From Candidatus Amarobacillus elongatus (lineage in GTDB: Bacteria; Chloroflexota; Dehalococcoidia; Tepidiformales; Tepidiformaceae): a stretch of 64,000 nt of DNA. The notes under the pieces are model-generated. The model was given only the letters and a program-made list of their open reading frames with translations. It did no database searches and had not been told where the DNA came from. The stretch lies in NCBI GenBank assembly GCA_016703545.1, contig JADJBX010000011.1, positions 1 through 64,000 of the forward strand. The letters are read 5' to 3'. The position numbers and the translations under genes were made by a program. This document shows positions 62,566-64,000 of the stretch, piece by piece (the first letter of the stretch is position 1; every line of letters begins with the position of its first letter).

Positions 62566-63189
62566 ATGCAGTTCACCACCCACTCCCTGCGCCGCTTCTC
62601 CGATGGCACCTGCGTGGTCTCCAGTTCCTCGGGGCCGGCGAACATCGCGCTCGAAACCGCCGACCTCCTCGTGCTCGACCTCGCCATCTCCGGCCGCCCG
62701 AAGGCGAACCTGCTGACGAAGGAAGGCCGCGAAGGCCGCGTAATGAAGCAGATCCCCGTGCGTGAACAGCAGCGGCTCTGGCTCTTCAAGCACCGCCCGC
62801 TGCGCATGCTCGAATTCTTCACCCACGAAGGCGGCCTCGCCGGCTACCGCGTCGATTTCGCCACCCCGCCCCTCGAGCGCGAAAACGAGTGGTACCAGGC
62901 CGACTACTACGTCGACCTTTTCGTCACCCCCGGCGGCACCGACTGGGTCTCCGCCGATGAAGACGAGCTCGCCGAGGCGGTCGAAAACGGCATCGTCCCC
63001 CTCGCCACCGCGCGCGCCATCCTCCAGGAGTGCGATGCGCTGGCCAAGGAAGTGGGCCGCGGCCGCTGGCAGCAGTGGGTCGAAAGCCTCTGCGACGCCC
63101 CCCTCGATTTCACCCGTCCCCTCTCCCCCCACACCGTCACCAGCACCCACCACGCCTCCCCCGAACCCCCCGGCTGGCCCGCGTCCTGA
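62566..63189 (+). CDS. DUF402 protein (nucleoside-diphosphatase-like)
   Basis: TATCCT six bases before ATG 62566 marks a leaderless start. The 207-residue protein has the DUF402 core: RLWLFKHRPLRMLEFF, a strand EWYQADYYVDLFVTPGG and DEDELAEAVENGIV with the acidic metal site. Related proteins hydrolyse nucleoside di- and triphosphates. The raw reading frame of the upstream hydrolase runs into it, but this is an artefact of the missing base. Confidence 0.85.
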   Translation: MQFTTHSLRRFSDGTCVVSSSSGPANIALETADLLVLDLAISGRPKANLLTKEGREGRVMKQIPVREQQRLWLFKHRPLRMLEFFTHEGGLAGYRVDFATPPLERENEWYQADYYVDLFVTPGGTDWVSADEDELAEAVENGIVPLATARAILQECDALAKEVGRGRWQQWVESLCDAPLDFTRPLSPHTVTSTHHASPEPPGWPAS

Positions 63190-63740
63190 GGGGGAGCGGT
63201 TAGCGGTTGGCCGCTGGCCGCTGGCCGCTGGTGGCGGTTGGCGGCTTTCGGCTGTCGGCCGTCGGCTATCGGCTGTGACCACCCGCAAGACCCGGCCACA
63301 AAACCGAGCCGCGAACGGCAGTGAGCCTCCCTGCGCCACCCCCGATCCCGCCACGCACCCCGCCACGTGCGGAGCGGTTAGCGGTTAGCCGCTGGCCGCG
63401 TGGCTGTCGGCTGTCGGCTGTGACCACTCGCAAGACCCGGCCACAAAACCGAGCCGCGAACGGCAGTGAGCGTCCCTGCGCCACCCCCGATCCCGCCACG
63501 CACCCCGCCACCGGCGGTTGGCGGTTAGCTGCTGGCCGTCGGCTATCGGCTGTCGGCTGTGGCCGTCGGCTGTGACCACTCGCAAGACCCGGCCACAAAA
63601 CCGAGCCGCGAACGGCAGTGAGCCTCCCTGCGCCACCCCGGGTCCCCCGGCGCCACTCGGGCCGGAACGCCCCCATCCGCGCCCCAATTCCGCACGTGGC
63701 CACACCCGACAGCCGACGGCCGAAAGCCGACAGCACAACC
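63190..63740. repeat. Repeat block B2: three tandem 145-152-bp units with TCGGCTG words
   Basis: Units starting TGTGACCAC occur at 63274, 63419 and 63571. Each has CGCAAGACCCGGCCACAAAA, CCGAGCCGCGAACGGCAG and GAGC-TCCCTGCGCCACCCC, separated by variable GGTTAGC/CGGCTGTCGGCTGT words. The end (63700-63740) carries the complementary CACGTGGCCACACCCGACAG and GCCGACAG words. The 638-base gap 63190-63827 contains no gene. Confidence 0.8.
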
Positions 63741-63763
63741 AACCGCTTCCCCCTTCGCCCTTA

Positions 63764-63779
63764 TGTCAGTACCGTGACA
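63764..63779. promoter_or_regulatory. Inverted repeat TGTCA-N6-TGACA upstream of the last gene
   Basis: TGTCAGTACCGTGACA is a 5-bp-arm palindrome 49 bases before the start codon of the CAP-like gene, just outside the repeat block. It may be an operator; the regulator is unknown. Confidence 0.35.
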
Positions 63780-63827
63780 ACACGCTCCGGGTTGCCCCCC
63801 ACCCAAACCGGGAGCGAAGGATCTCGC

Positions 63828-64000
63828 ATGTCACGCCTGTTGCCGGCTGCCCTTGGCGGCGCCGGCCTGCTTGCCATCCTCCTCACCGCCCTGCAGGCCC
63901 TGCCCGCGCACCCCGCCCGCGCCCTCGTCAACTGCGATGTGCCCTCCGGGATCGAGATGGACAGCGTCGAACAGCAGGTCCTTACCCTCGTGAACCAGGC
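63828..64000 (+). CDS. Exported protein, probably CAP/SCP-domain, 5' part only
   Basis: GAAGGA eight bases before ATG 63828 supports the start. A signal peptide (LLAILLTALQALPAHPARA) precedes ALVNCDVPSGIEMDSVEQQVLTLVNQA, in consecutive parts. The last ten residues match the opening helix of bacterial CAP/SCP-like extracellular domains (E-x-x-V-L-x-L-V-N). The gene runs past the end of the window, so the assignment is tentative. Confidence 0.55.
   Translation, partial: MSRLLPAALGGAGLLAILLTALQALPAHPARALVNCDVPSGIEMDSVEQQVLTLVNQ

Noticed and set aside
61342..63189. One 615-residue hydrolase-DUF402 fusion protein
   Set aside because: The join runs through a pyrimidine repeat; the other frame carries a natural hydrolase C-terminus and stop at 62510, and DUF402 has its own -10 and ATG. 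The fusion results from one missing base.
63190..63740. Possible CRISPR array
   Set aside because: The three repeated units are 145-152 bp apart with long, unequal, drifting intervals and no cas genes; the layout is that of a dispersed intergenic repeat.

Overview
The window is very GC-rich, single-chromosome-type bacterial DNA with tightly packed genes. The mix of genes (KaiB/KaiC clock proteins, groES/groEL under a CIRCE operator, ABC1-family kinase, GAF/PAS hybrid kinases, DUF6941, DUF402) together with many apparently leaderless genes suggests a member of the Chloroflexota, perhaps Dehalococcoidia/Tepidiformales-like. This assignment is inference from family content and base composition; no rRNA is present to prove it.

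Layout. 1-9 kb: an ECF sigma factor fragment, an MgtC/DUF4010 membrane protein, tsaD, citrate synthase, a large GAF-kinase-receiver hybrid and a J-domain gene interrupted by a stop. 9-19 kb: a lone HK97-type capsid-like gene without other phage genes, a large-subunit catalase, a broken cupin, a broken LuxR-type ATPase regulator and a PhoX-like protein. 17.4-23.4 kb: the most interesting block, a six-gene minus-strand kai cluster: sensor kinase, receiver protein with a KaiA-like C-terminal domain, kaiB, kaiC with all phosphorylation-site residues conserved, a second divergent kaiB, and a PAS-kinase-receiver hybrid. 23.6-26.6 kb: an SsuABC/TauABC-like transporter behind yezD and an attenuator-like hairpin. 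26.9-34.7 kb: DsbB-like protein, flavodoxin, a GT2 synthase overlapping a GH18 hydrolase, and a chemoreceptor. 34.7-49 kb: queG, gltD-like oxidoreductase, TetR regulators, groESL, proA, enoyl-CoA hydratase, DedA and small membrane proteins. 50-55 kb: aquaporin-arsC arsenic pair, fabI, and a lipoprotein-Sco-PCuAC copper-delivery cluster. 55-64 kb: M23 lipoprotein, UbiB/AarF-like kinase, DinB, fabF, GyrI-like, hydrolase, DUF402 and the start of a secreted CAP-like protein.

Two genome-wide features stand out. First, many first-of-operon genes have a TAnnnT hexamer exactly 6-7 bases before the start codon, which implies leaderless transcripts. Second, intergenic gaps carry several families of low-complexity repeats built as inverted arms (GGAGAAA words; GGGTACT/GGGCTCT words; TCGGCTG words; TCGAGGC words), and pyrimidine arms often sit just upstream of the -10 hexamers.

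About ten single-base frame disruptions hit otherwise conserved genes. Because each is repaired by adding or removing one base, uncorrected sequencing or assembly errors are at least as likely as real pseudogenes.
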